DNA of 64,000 nt from Gautieria morchelliformis (taxonomy: Eukaryota > Basidiomycota > Agaricomycetes > Gomphales > Gomphaceae): contig WHVA01000018.1 in the NCBI GenBank assembly GCA_015179125.1, forward strand, positions 62,001-126,000, written 5' to 3'. Below, piece after piece: positions 53,040 to 64,000 of this stretch. Position numbers and translations under genes: made by a program. Under the pieces are notes generated by a model that was not told the origin of the DNA, searched no databases, and saw only the letters and a program-made list of their open reading frames with translations. The first letter of the stretch is position 1; every line of letters begins with the position of its first letter.

Positions 53040-56000
53040 TGTCTGGGTCTCGTTGATTTCATCACATTCCCTGGATTAGTAACAGCATGGTCTGTATCAA
53101 TGGCTGTCATAATAATAATTCCACCGGTATGCAGCAGCGAGACAGAAGCAAAAACAAACACTTAGGGTCAACTGAAACCTCATTAGTAACTCCCTATTTT
53201 AAACTCAGCAGGGAGAGAGTCGGAGACCCGCCGCCGCTACGATTCAGTAGACTCCACAGGTCGCAGCCACTGAAGTGCCAGATACTCAGTCCCAGTGGCC
53301 AGAATGTACTGATTGTCAGTATCTCTCCCGTGTCTGGAACCTTGGGCAATGCCCAGCGCAGTGTACATTGTTGGTGCCGCCGATGGGGATTCTGAATTTA
53401 TATTTACTAGGGGCAAGACCAGCCAAAGTTGAAGTTAATAGTTACGAGAGGATCATGACTGATTTTGCAAGAATAACTTGACTAGGGCTCGGCACCATAC
53501 CGTATGTTGGGCTGCCAGAACCGTTGACGGTACGGCCATATTACAGGTTTACGGAACATACAGGTACTGTATGTGAAAGGTAGGATTACAGACCTAGTAC
53601 TTTGAGCCAGTCCAGGGACTCCCGAGTGGAATGCCCTTCCTTTTTCCTACCACCCACTTCCCACCCACATCCTCTCCACCCTATGAATAAGTTTTGCATC
53701 TCCCAGTACGTCTCGTGCGTCGCGCGAGGCACTTCTACACTCTTCTTCACCCAGGACCAAGCGCCTCCTGCCATTGTGAGTACCATCCGTTCCACCACTT
53801 ACCACCCCAGTTTTACCATAATCCAAACTCTACAGATGACAAAGACTCCTCTGAAGATCTAAAATAATTGCCAGTTACACTCCTATCCCTATCACCTTCG
53901 TCGGACATGATGTTCGTCCACGCCACCTGCCACCCGCCACCACCACCTCATCTGAACTGTCTTACAAGAAACTAAGTCTATATCGGACGGCCTGACTCAT
54001 GACAAAGCCTGCATACTTATGACGGTCAAAGCGGCCAAAGCCAACGATTGTCCTAAGGCCACATGACTACTAGCTTGTGGCATCATCATCAAAGGCCGTA
54101 GGTCAGGTGTCTCTTGAGTCAGTGGTGAAAATTGGTTGCGTCGCCATCTGTTTCCTGATGGCCGCATTGTAAGTTGTCGTTGGGGGACCTCTGCGACATA
54201 GCTAACATATCATCATCTATTTAAGGCAGTGGCTTGTCTCCTGGACATGCAAACCTCCTCCGAAGGGTCAGGGGGCTCATGAAAGGGTTTCTTTCATTAG
54301 GGGATGTCCTGTATGCTGTTTTATTATAGAGATTTGCCCCAGCTCACATCTTCATATGACAGACATCACCATCCCTCAATAGCACTGGAACCAGATTCGC
54401 CGTCTCTTCAGGAGCCACCCACAGTATATGTGTCAAGACGCCTGGAAGAGGTCTTACGGAACCCTTCAAACCCTCCTGCCTCCTCAAAGAGAAAGGCAGC
54501 GTGTTGATTATGTTGCCCTCGACACACCGGAAGGTCGATTGATGCGAACCGCTGAGATAGCAGATCTACCCCTGCTGTCCTGACGACATCCACAACAAGA
54601 TATCCCCAGTGTCCTTCTATTTGACCTGCTCTCCCTTCATGGCAATGAGCTGGCTGAATGGTAGTTGTATCAATCAGCCTGAAGACAGCAACTCTCCCGT
54701 AAAGCCCCAAGGCCCACGATCCAAGCTCCAATGGCATGTTCTGATGGTAAGAAAGGAGGCAAGCCCACTTCTCTCCTGTCTCAGGTGTATGAGGACCTTG
54801 CGTTTTGTCCTCGGGATCTGAGTCACCCGCAGGGGTGGTTCAGATTTGGATGATGAAGGCACAGACCGCGCTAGGCCAGCTGGGGCGTCGTCTAAGAAAA
54901 TAAAGGCAAGGGTGTGGATCCTCTTGAGAGGCGGTGTTCAACACTTCTCAAGGGTGGACGTCGCGGTGGTCAGGATGATCAGGTATGCAATGCATGTCCC
55001 CAAGACGCGCATACGGGCCAAAGCTGGTATTGGCACTCGAAAGAGGACTTTGGCTCCTCCCTGTCTGCTAAGATCTGCTTGTAGCCGCTGTGTATCTAGC
55101 ATGCTGGATCAGCCTCCGAGGCAGAGTGGTGGCGCACCTCAGCTGAGACACTATTGGATTCAATGGTGTCCAGCTGAGACGTGGCGCCACTGCTGAATGC
55201 AATGGTGCCAGCCCCTTGTCGGCCACAGAAGGCTCTGCGACTATGGTGAGGTCGTGATACACTCACAATGCGCAACTACCCGACCATATCACAAGAGTTT
55301 TCTATGGTGAAAACCTTGCTGACCACGGAATTTTCTGCAAGTTGCAGAGCCTTGGGTGGCCAGCAAGGTCTTCACCACAGCACTCCCAGGAGAGCGGTAC
55401 GTCCCTGTTGACGACTGGATGGATGTCGATGAAGAATGAGAAGTTTCCCCATTCCCTCTTGTCTTCTGACCAAGACCAGAGCAATTACATGGATGTCGAT
55501 GATGAGGATGTCGACTGTTCCCTCGAGACTCTGAGGATATCTGTTATCTTGGAGATGTTTGATATGACTTTAGAGTCATGTTGCAGATCTGGGAACGGCA
55601 TTTCTGGTTTCCAATCCCATTGGTGATTGATAGGTAAAATCAATTAATGCACTCAAAGATGGTATCTAACTTCATTCAAAGTCCCCAGGGCTTCATTGGG
55701 AAGTGTCACTGTGCGGCACGTGGGAGCGACCATCAGTACACTTCCCGCTACCAGAGTCGATGGGTGGAAACTACCCCTGGACCAATGCTGGCGCAACCCT
55801 CTCGTCAAGCATTAGCAATGGCCATCAGCAATACAACTACTCAAAAGATTTGAAGACTTGAAAACCATCACTGGCTGAGGGTACGCGAATATGAATTCTT
55901 GTCTTGTTGTGGCTTTCACCTGGAGACCACCACACTCTTGTCCGCCGGCTTTTCCAGGGTTTGGCATTCACGAACCGCCCAGGTGAGAACTGGAGAGTCC

Positions 56001-56715
56001 CATTGTGAGCTTGAACTGCTCTCGCACAAAGGCCTTCGCCGGGGCATTGAGAATATGGCGGAGATACCAGCATCCCCACATTTTCCATGCAGATCCACGG
56101 CTGTGTGACTGGAAAGGGGTGTTGAGCAGTGTTTTTCAATGAAGAACATGGGTGCAGGCATCAGCAAAAAAACCAAATTGCGTGTAGCATTATATAGGCT
56201 ACATACCAGGCATATCACGGTAGACTTGTGCCAATTATGTGGTGCCCCATAACTCCCCGCGACGGTTCAGTACCGTGCCATAGCGCCATAGCTCCTCGGT
56301 GGGCCTCTCCGTAGCGCTCGCGGGGAGGTGCTCCATAGCACTGTAAAGGTCTATGGAGTTGTATGTGAGGGGATATGGAGTACTAGGAACCCTCGGTGTT
56401 TCCTATCATTGGTTTGCTAGTGCCAGTGCCTGTCACTGAAGAACGGGCAGGAGATCACTGACGTCACGGTAGTATGATTATATTGAAAATGAAATAAAAA
56501 GTTTTTGGTAGTAAACTTGTAAACTTGTATAAACTCTTATTCCAACATCTCTTCCTCCCCTCTGGCAGTGGCAGGACTGGCTGGATTGACCCTTGGGGGC
56601 TCGCGGGCTCAGTGCGCTGGGATGGGTGCGACAGAAGGGGGCCATTAGCCTGAATGTTCCCTATGGGCTGGAGTGGTCTCACGTTCGGTGTGTGGCGCAT
56701 CCGAGCACGAGGCTT
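53040..56715. other. Gene-scrap region, nothing assignable
   Basis: Several plus-strand pieces look like exons but are broken. Near 53690-53780 an open piece ends at a donor-like GTGAGT with CTCTACAG downstream. Pieces near 54495-54570 (VDYVALDTPEGRLMRTAEIAD), 54615-54660 (LLFDLLSLHGNELAEW) and 54755-54850 (KPTSLLSQVYEDLAFCPRDLS) share one general region and may be one decayed gene. Others lie at 55342-55626 (YMDVDDEDVDCSLETL). I recognise none of them. 55850-56715 shows no gene. Confidence 0.25.
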
Positions 56716-57180
56716 CTCAGGTGTTGCGATGAGGGAGGACGTGAACTGAAGAGCGGCCAGGTTAGCATCTTGTAAGGGGGCTCACACGACATACCGTTTC
56801 ATTGGTATTTCTCGAAGATGTCTGAGCTCGCGCAGGTGCTGCGATGAGGGAGGACATGAACTGAAGAGCCGCCAGGTTAGCATCTTGTAAGGGGGCTCAC
56901 ACGACATACCGTTTCATTGGTATTTCTCGAAGATGTCTGAGCTGGCGCAGGTGCTGTGATGAGGGAGGACGTGAACTGAAGAGTGGCCAGGTTAGCATCG
57001 TGTAAGGGGGCTCACACGACATACTGTTTCATTGGGATTTCTTGAAGATGTCTGAGCTCGCGCAGGTGCTGCGATGAGGGAGGACGTGAACTGAAGAGCG
57101 GCCAGGTTAGCATCTTGTAAGGGGCTCACATGACATACCGTTTCATTGGGATTTCTCAAAGATGTCTGAGCTGGTGCTGT
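56716..57180. repeat. 115-bp tandem repeat, about four units
   Basis: The shared gatgagggaggac starts at regular 115-bp steps (near 56729, 56844, 56959, 57074). Each unit carries aactgaagag-ggccaggttagcatc-tgtaag, gggctcaca-gacata-tgtttcattgg and gaagatgtctgagct. Units differ by few bases. One unit end extends into the coding end of the adjacent minus-strand ORF. Confidence 0.92.
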
Positions 57181-57456
57181 TGTGGTTGCAGTAATAGTGT
57201 GTGAGACTGCGCAGGAGTCATGCGACGAGGAGATCGACATACCGAGAGAAGTTTCATCCTCGGATTCATTAGAGTCATTCTCCAGTTCTTGTTGTTCGAT
57301 TTCGCGGTACCAGGCCTCCTTGGCGTCGACATGGTCTTCGGCGTCGCTATCCATGCCGCCCGCAGGCTCCCCCAGGGCCTCTTCAGGCTCGGATGCGGCG
57401 CGTGGCAAACGCGCATAGCGTTTGTGAGGATGATCCACAAACCCACGCTCCTCCAT
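56992..57456 (-). CDS. Hypothetical acidic protein whose C-terminus runs into the tandem repeat
   Basis: Not recognised. 154 codons from ATG 57456. Residues about 1-75 look real: a basic start (HPHKRYARLPRA), then a long acidic stretch (GMDSDAEDHVDAKEAWYREI, ELENDSNESEDETS). After about residue 85 the frame enters the 115-bp repeats and encodes two versions of SxRNPNETVCxVSPL. Because 115 is not a multiple of three, different units are read in different frames, so the C-terminus must have changed each time a unit was gained. Upstream exons may exist; no start context was identified. Confidence 0.35.
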   Translation of the reverse strand: MEERGFVDHPHKRYARLPRAASEPEEALGEPAGGMDSDAEDHVDAKEAWYREIEQQELENDSNESEDETSLGMSISSSHDSCAVSHTITATTTAPAQTSLRNPNETVCHVSPLQDANLAALQFTSSLIAAPARAQTSSRNPNETVCRVSPLTRC

Positions 57457-57769
57457 ACGGTGCTTGCCTCATGTGTCGTGTGCCTGGGGAAAGAAGCGTG
57501 TGTGACTGATGTGGCCAAACAAGACCTTTTCATGTTGATGATGGAACCAAATATGAACAAGCATCCATCGTTTCCAAACGATCACGTGAGCGTGCGAGTC
57601 CCATGATCCTTTCGAATTCATTTTTTCATAACGCAGGTCTATCACTAGAGTATATTCGGCTGTTGTACGTTTGGCCCAATTTTCTAGTTGATCAGTCGCT
57701 GACGCCACAAACCCCAGCTCAATGCCAACCAGCCCGTAGCCAACCACTGTGCGTATCCACCCTGAATCC

Positions 57770-58032
57770 ATTTTGTTCCATGTTCAACATGCTGCCTGCT
57801 TCACAGGGATTCGTGCTCCTCCGACAGACGGTACTCCCGAGGGACTCATTCACAACCCCAACAGTGAGTATTGAGACAATTTTGTTACGCTACATGAGTT
57901 ATAATGGTATTTGTTTGCAGCGAATGCAAATTTCACGTTGGCTGTTCTCCGATACGCCGGTGCACCCAATGCAGAACCTGATGGGTCGACAAATTCGACT
58001 GCTACTAACCTTCTCATCGACGAAGACCTCCA
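57770..58032 (+). pseudogene. Exon pair resembling the multicopper-oxidase (laccase-type) family
   Basis: A short exon-like piece (HAACFTGIRAPPTDGTPEG) ends at GTGAGT near 57865, and TTTGCAG follows about 55 nt on. The next exon begins ANANFTLAVLRYAGAPNAEP and runs to NLLIDEDLH, then GTACGT. The LRYAGAP-x-EP followed by LLxExDLH is typical of the second cupredoxin domain of fungal laccases and related oxidases. No copper-binding histidine motif is present in this piece, and neither neighbouring domain was found, so it is a fragment. Longer frames over the same interval (57603-58289, 57911-58369) ignore these splice signals. Confidence 0.4.
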
Positions 58033-58335
58033 TGTACGTCGTTTTCGACGAACCGCAAGCAAAGCGTGGAAAGAGAGACAAAACCATAGACTTGAAGCCC
58101 GAGAGACCATGTATAGGCTACCAACTGCGTCGACGGCCAACGCCAAACATGCGAAGGGGAAGGCTAGAGCGAGTGGCCAAGGTCCATCGTTCAAATTACC
58201 AAGTTTGCCAGGCGAGACACATGGGGAGGACATATTTGGTATCTCCTCGAGCTCTATTTGCTCAAGAACACTCGATTCCGATGATTTAGAAATATCAAAC
58301 AAAACGGTAAATACGATCTACCACCATTTCAAGCT

Positions 58336-58700
58336 ATGGCTAACGTGCCCGTTCCCCACAAGATTGTGAGGAAGTCAGCTGTTGAGGCGTTAGCTGCTCG
58401 CGGTATGTCAAAAGAACATCTAGAGTTTAAAGAGCTTTGTGGCTGGGTTATACACGGTGTGGGCTTCTCCCTGGTATGTTGCAATACACTGTGCCTTGAA
58501 ACGTCTCTCGACTCCTCCCCTATAGAGATGAAAGATGAACGCTGTAAGAGTGGGTAATGATGAGGTGGAACGCCTGGTTGACTCGCATGTGTTAATGTAC
58601 TTCGATGGCTTCGGGGACCGGTTGGAAGAATGTGATTTACTATTAGATCGACTACACTTAATTTATTATTCAAGCGCATGTATCCACCATCATGTTGCAC
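58336..58700 (+). CDS. Two-exon hypothetical fragment
   Basis: Not recognised. ATG 58336 opens VPHKIVRKSAVEALAARGMS, then EHLEFKELCGWVIHGVGFSL, ended by a GTATGT donor. The intron would end CCCCTATAG about 57 nt on. The next exon-like piece reads MKDERCKSG, a TAA, then NDEVERLVDSHVLMYFDGFG. The exons look like one helical protein, but the phase does not join cleanly and there is a stop, so it is probably a broken gene end. Confidence 0.35.
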
Positions 58701-60059
58701 AGCAATAAACGCCATGGAATTTATACAGTACGCATAGTAATCGAGACGGGCAAGCCATATCAAAATAATAGAAACCACTAAATTGTTGTTTGCATGGCTT
58801 GGATTGGCAGTGGAGAGGCAAAACATGCTGACAGTATACATAAATACAAAACTCGACGCCTTCTGGCTCCAGGAGACTATTAGATTGCCGCGCTGGAGAC
58901 ATGTCGCAGTTATTCACATCCGCTTTTGGACCGTAAGGGGAATCAGTACTCAAGTTACACCACTCATACATTTTCCTTTGTGATGCAGTACGCATCAACC
59001 CGACTGTAATATGCCAATTGTGCTTCTCTGTCTCTCTCAAACTTCTGCGACAACGGGACACTGATCAATTACACGCAACGCAAAAAAACTTTTAGACGGA
59101 CAATGCTCACCTTTCGCTCGTCATCAGTCAGATCAGACAGTAATGCGTCTTGAATGTTCTCGGTCTTGGTTGATTGACGAATAGCCCTCTTCCTGGATGT
59201 CCAAAGAAACGGTTGGTTTCGTGCTACCGTTTCTTTGGACCTTTCTCTTGGAACGCTTTGGGGGTAGATCCTCCGGCTCCAACATTACGATCCCGAGTGC
59301 TCAGCCTTGTCCTTATCCTTTCCATTTCCAACCCTTCGTCGCGTTATCCGTCCTGTGGTTGATCTACGTCCTACGGCTTTCCAACACGGCGACGAGGGAT
59401 CATTGGAGCCGTTCGTGAGAACAGAGTGCGATGGTGACAAATGAGTCGCGGTTCGCATGTTTTTGACGGATTCGGCCCAGATATGCTTGTTCTAAGAAGT
59501 CTGACTAGCGAACACTTTCCCAGAAAATTCCACTTCTCCGAAGGAGCCGTCCTCTTCCAACAAACTCTGAGAACGCAGGAAGCTTCGACATAAATGAAGG
59601 AAGAATATGAATGACGAACTGGTAGCGTACGTGGAGCTTGTGTTGATGACAGAACGACAGTGCCCACTTATTTTTTCCTCGAGTTCAGTGATTATCTGTA
59701 CACGCCGGGTGCTTTCCACACAGCCTTGAGGTTTTCCGCGCAGCCCAAACCGGATAGCCCCGCATGGATGGCATAGGCAGCGGCCACGGCCCATAGGCTC
59801 CAGAGGAGGCGGACACCGCCCAGGAGCCGCGATTGCGCTATGGAGGAGGCGGCCACCGCGATCGTGCCCAGTAATACGCTATGAGGCATGGCTGATGCAC
59901 CTTGTAGCTCGGAGCGCCCGTGAGGGCTTTGGGCCACAAATACACGGACCCCTGAAGAGTATGTAAATAGCCTCGGGCTTCCGGGCATTTCGGTTTTTTA
60001 CTGATGCGTCCTCTCTCCTCGAAAATCCCAACATGGAGTGGTAGCGAAATGGTCTGCGT
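58701..60059. other. No assignable gene
   Basis: Short frames only. The hairpin at 59199-59240 is the single structured feature. GC rises after 59690. Confidence 0.4.
59199..59240. repeat. Perfect 14-bp hairpin
   Basis: Stem gtccaaagaaacgg (59199-59212) and ccgtttctttggac (59227-59240) with a 14-nt loop. There is no T-run after it. Its role is unknown; it could be a small inverted-repeat remnant. Confidence 0.85.
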
Positions 60060-60740
60060 GCTTCTGGAGACGGGCTGATCGGCAGGTTTGCCTTGCCATG
60101 CTTGCCTTCTGCTTCATAAGCGCACCTTGTGGACTGGCCTGCGTGCTTGGCGTGAATCGAGCATAGCATCAATCTGGTGCCCGATTGATCGCATGGCAGC
60201 CACGTGTCCCGAACCTGATCTGTTCGTTCGGCTTCGGGTTCCTGGCTACATCTTACGTCAATTCCTCATTCTCTCGGTAACTTGGCGCTGGGTGGTGCTT
60301 CCAAACAGGGACAGAAGCGCCGCAGCGCCAAGTTAGCAAGAGAAGGGAAGAAGCGAGGAATTGACTTAAGAGGCTCGAGACACGTGGCCGCCATGCAAGG
60401 CAGAATTCACCGAGAAATTTTAGGCGCCTTAGCTAATTATCAATGCCGCCCGACTGCCAGATATATGGAGCATCGCATCAGTGACGTATGTGTACTGCCC
60501 GTGATCGATCGGCGATCAAATGGATTGATATGCTATACCTATTTAGGCTCGATTCACGTCAAGCGCGCAGACCACTTCGCTGCCAACGCCACAAGGCACG
60601 CATCAGCTTAGGAAGCAGAAGCCCCGAAGCATGCAAGCCGAGAACCGCGCGCTTGCTCTGATCTTCGAATCCAGTCCCCTGTTTCTATTTCTCGGTCCCG
60701 GCAGCGCGCGGTGCCGCATTACCCTCAATTCGGTTGCGGC
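60060..60740. repeat. Dispersed repeat D, copy 2, with internal foldback
   Basis: Shares blocks with 14870-15410 in the same order. It has a large inverted repeat: cttacgtcaattcctc..taacttggcgct (60253-60291) against agcgccaagttagcaagaga..gaattgacttaag (60326-60371), extending outward to the two cacgtg-containing ends. The segment gttcctggctacatcttacg is inverted here relative to copy 1. Confidence 0.75.
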
Positions 60741-61594
60741 TCATCACACGTGGCGATGTAACCGTTAGTACACACCAGCGAATTATGTAAGGGTCGGTAT
60801 ACTAACATAAGCCTTGATTTGTGAGGAATACTGATGATGGTTTACGAAGAACATTGATGGTGCTGACCTTCTGTGACAGACATGACAGACATGCACTATA
60901 TGGGCAGGCGGGACATCGACAGTGCATCGGACGTGCAACCCTCTCCTGGCTGACGGTCCATTGTGCAGAACGGTCTGCGGAGTCCTGAACCGAAGCCATC
61001 ACACGCTCGCGTCCTAGTTGAACCAATGCAACGGATTCTGCATCGCCTATTGATAAGGAGTCGTAAGCGGTGGAGGGACATTCAAGCCATGAGAAAGCCG
61101 TAGGATGATACTGATGGAACAAAGCAAACGTTGGGCTCAATTGTCGTCCGTGTGCGCTATGGTGGTGGGTGTGCGTTGAATATAGAAGACAATGTAAGTA
61201 ATAACGATGCTCAGGGCTGTGGGCGTCGCCAGATAAGGAACCAGGATGCACTCGAGGTACGATGGTGCTATAATATGCGTGCGTTCACCCTGCATTACTT
61301 GAAGCATTCAGCACGTTGACCATGCCGACTCGCATCCAGAGCAGAACAACGCTGCTTACCACTTAGCTTGTTGGCATACCATTCGTGCCGAAGACGGCCC
61401 CCAACGCTCGTCTCCAATTACCGCCGCATCGCGTCGATGGTCAGTCTGTCATACACGCCCGCAGTGTGACCCAAGTGTCACTGATCTCTGCTGTTAGACA
61501 TGATTATCACGCTGAGTAGCACACGTTCGCAGCACAATTTCCCATCGCGCAACGCATAGGTGGCGCTGGACAATAACAGAACTTGGAGACGTGC
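60741..61594. other. No gene seen between repeat D and the copia LTR
   Basis: Only short, unconvincing frames on both strands (for example 61251-60802 on the minus strand). No repeats were noticed. Confidence 0.4.
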
Positions 61595-61799
61595 TGTAGA
61601 ACGAAGGAGTTATAATAGACTGATTATTCTATGATCTACTTGAGATCGTCTGCCTTTATATACAAAATACGATGTCCATTGTATTATTAATATCTTCGAG
61701 CTGCTGTGCCGATGTGATGCCGGTGCACCAGCAACCCGGAGTCGAGAGCGTTCTCAAACTTCCGGCTAAGTGCATGCCGGCTCTGCCTCGGCCGTATCA
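61595..61799 (-). mobile_element. Putative 3' LTR of the right-hand copia element
   Basis: Minus strand: polypurine tract TGAGGGGGAG (about 61821-61812), a short spacer, then TGATACGGCC at 61799 and CGTTCTACA ending at 61595, with a TATATAAAG inside. The start is compatible with the coding end overlapping the tract. No partner LTR is in the window, so the limits are provisional. Confidence 0.4.
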
Positions 61800-64000
61800 T
61801 TGTCCCGATTACTCCCCCTCAGCAAGAAGTCCCTTCTGCAAAATCCTAATTTCCCTAATAAATACCTATGTTGGTGTAAATACAGTCCCTTTGTAAATAT
61901 GTCCACTACCTTCTCCTTCATCGGTACATACATAAGTGTTGCCTTGTGAGAGGACACTTTCTCACGGATGAAGTGATATGCGAGGTTGATATGTTTGGTA
62001 CGCGCATGGTACGTTGCGTCATGAAATAGTGTGATGGCACCTAGATTGTCTGATCGAAGTGATGTGGGCTGGGTTTGATCTATTCCTAGCTCCTCGATGA
62101 AGCGCCTCAGCCAGATCAATTGCTTGGCGCCCTCGGTGAGTGCCATGTATTCGGCCTCCGTAGTAGATAACGCGATCGTTCGCTGCTTCTTTGAGCTCCA
62201 TGCAATGGCTCCCCCTCCTAGTATAGCTACATAGCCACTAATAGACAGTGCGTCGTTTCCATTAGCATAATCCAAATCAATGAATATTTCGAGGTTAAGA
62301 CCAGTGTCTTGTCGGATGGTTATGCCGTCATCACGTGACCCCTTGAGGTACCTGAGTGCGTGCTTGATCACCGTCCAGTGCTCGGCTCCATAAGTAGTAG
62401 TGAATTGCCTTAAGTGTTGTATGGTAAAAGCCAAATCAGGTCGTGTGCTGAGTGCCGCATACATTAACGATCCAATTGCTTTAGCATAGGGTACTTCAGT
62501 AGTTGGACCCGTTGAGTCCATAGGCGTTGTGAGCTTGATTATTTTGTGTAGAGGTGTAGATATGGAATGAGCCATCGCCATGTTGAATCGATCGAGTATG
62601 ATGTCGATGTAATGTCCTTGGGACATAGTCAGCGTTCCCTCATCCCTATTCCTTTCAACCCTAATTCCCAAGATTTTCATCATTTTTCCTAAATCTGTCA
62701 AAGGGAATTTTCCATGAAGCTCCCCCTTGAGCTTAACCATCCCTCCTTTGGAATCAGCAAATAGTCCGAAGTCGTCCACATATACTGATATGACTTCGAT
62801 TGAGTCCTTATCTTGTCTGATATAGACGCATTCATCGGCTGTGCTTTGGTGGAAGCCGAGATCGAGTAGTAATTTGCGTAAGCGCTGATGCCAAGCTCGT
62901 CCCGATTGCTTGAGTCCGTAGAGCGCTCTGTATATTCTTAGAACACGTCCAGATCCATCATCAAAACCGTTGGGCTGGCGCATGTAGATTTCCTCATCTA
63001 TGGTTGAATTGAGATAGGCGCCTTTGACATCCATCATTTCGATTTCCCAATCGAGTGTGTTTGCGATGGCTAATAGAACACGTAGTGAATCGAACTTGAC
63101 CACAGGTGAAGTTATTTCATAATAATCCATCCCTGGCCTCTGTGTGAATCCCTGAGCCACAACCCTCGCTTTGGCTTTATCAAATTGTCCATCCGGTTGC
63201 GTTTTGACAGTGTATACCCATCGGCAACCGATAGCTACTCATCCAGGTGGTAGTTCTGTTAATTCCCATGTTCCTAGCGTCTTATGTTGGTCCATTTCAA
63301 TTTCCATCGCTTTCTCCCAGATCGGCGCATCATCACGTGATACCGCCGCTCTGTAATTCTCAGGTTCAGTAACGATTTCTCTCGTTATGTAAACCTGCTT
63401 GGTGCATCCTGAATCATTCAGATTCCGGTAATCTGGCCTTTGAGTGATGTGCATGCTCTGTCGAATCTGTGGAGCTGGCGCTTGTTCAGGTGGATCAGGG
63501 GTGGGCATCATCTGGGGTGATGACGTCTGCGGGGTAGATAGGATTGGGTCCGGCACATGCTCATGCGGTGAGTGCTCCCCCTTGAGTGGTGCCGTGTCGT
63601 CATCGTCTTTATCTGGGATAGGATAGAGTCTATTGTTGTTTTCGTCAAATGTAATGTTTCTATAAATTTGAACATGTTTTGAGGCTTTATTGTAATACCT
63701 CCAGGTTTTTGCATGTTCAGCTACTCTGATGAATATGTGTTCTTCTGCCTTTGGATCAAGTTTAGCTCAACGTTGATCCGGCACCATAACCCAACAGTTT
63801 GTCCCAAATTCCTCTAGATGTGCTATGTTCGGGTTCTTGCTGAATAGTGCCTGGAATGGCATTGCGTCATCTCCAAGCGCTCGCGTGGGTGATTGATTTT
63901 TGATATAACACGCGTAAGCCACGGCCTCGGGCCAGAGTATTTTTGGCAGGTTCTTGGCGAATATCATCACCCATGTGTGCTCGAGTAAGGTCCGGTTGAG
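61766..64000 (-). pseudogene. Ty1/copia Pol: integrase end, reverse transcriptase, RNase H
   Basis: One minus-strand frame runs from the window edge to 61766 with TGA at 63767 and TGA at 63239. The right end holds the end of the integrase core (LPKILWPEAVAYACYIKNQSP) and its C-terminal region (FGTNCWVMVPDQR). A Pro/Ser-rich linker follows, then RT with GCRWVYTVKTQPDGQFDKAK, MMDVKGAYLNSTI, LYGLKQSGRAWHQRL and SVYVDDFGLF. RNase H has IDLDYANGN, LSTTEAEYMAL, RSDNLGAITLFHD and HINLAYHFIREKV. It ends with DIFTKGL and a Cys/Arg-rich tail. In RNase H the first motif reads DLDYAN where DADYAG-type is usual. Gag and the 5' part lie beyond the window. Confidence 0.93.

Noticed and set aside
57603..58289. 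228-aa plus-strand ORF
   Set aside because: It runs through clear intron signals in a different frame from the oxidase-like exon and has no protein-like motifs.

Overview
The window reads as a repeat-dominated stretch of a filamentous fungal genome, most likely a mushroom-forming basidiomycete (Agaricomycetes). Support: chromodomain-bearing Ty3/gypsy elements, an apurinic-endonuclease-type LINE with C-terminal RNase H, Ty1/copia polyproteins, Helitron ends, and short (about 40-60 nt) GT..AG introns in the few gene-like segments. I see no rRNA, tRNA, CRISPR or bacterial-style operon. The assignment is inference from element types, not from a marker gene.

Layout, left to right. 1-6216: unassigned DNA with a 113-bp tandem duplication, two broken copia fragments, a gag-like remnant, transposase-like remains, and the best intact gene candidate (a three-exon minus-strand ORF at 5244-6216 with an N-terminal hydrophobic segment). 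About 6466-14594: gypsy element A (minus strand), pierced by two solo LTRs. 14870-15410: a dispersed repeat seen again at 60060-60740. 15420-28504: gypsy element C (minus strand), with an LTR at each end, split just upstream of gag by two head-to-tail non-autonomous Helitron units (22046-27942). 28568-42475: a LINE (minus strand) whose ORF1 end is split by gypsy element B (32871-41951), itself split by two solo LTRs. 42547-45356: a second LINE ORF1 remnant (plus strand), then a solo LTR holding another solo LTR. 45724-48500: a GC-rich ORF with one stop, and a large near-perfect palindrome. 48751-53029: a segment bounded by hAT-like inverted termini that carries a solo LTR, a multi-exon fragment of the histone chaperone HIRA, and a fully palindromic MITE. 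53040-61594: gene fragments, a 115-bp tandem repeat and little else. 61595-64000: a copia element running off the window.

The insertions can be ordered because many have 5-bp target duplications, and removing the insert with one duplication restores the broken reading frame. In this way at least three nesting levels are visible (LINE > gypsy B > solo LTR; gypsy C > Helitron > LTR fragment).

The most interesting signals are: (i) all three gypsy elements carry a different extra ORF between the chromodomain and the polypurine tract, one of them antisense with a zinc-cluster-like cysteine pattern; (ii) tandem Helitron units that each carry a strong promoter-like module (paired GGTCACGTGACC palindromes, then TATAAA) but no visible gene; (iii) a textbook -1 frameshift heptamer ending at the gag stop of gypsy B; (iv) HIRA exons inside an apparent DNA transposon; and (v) the 780-bp palindrome. 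Almost every transposon ORF is broken by stops or frameshifts, so most elements look dead.
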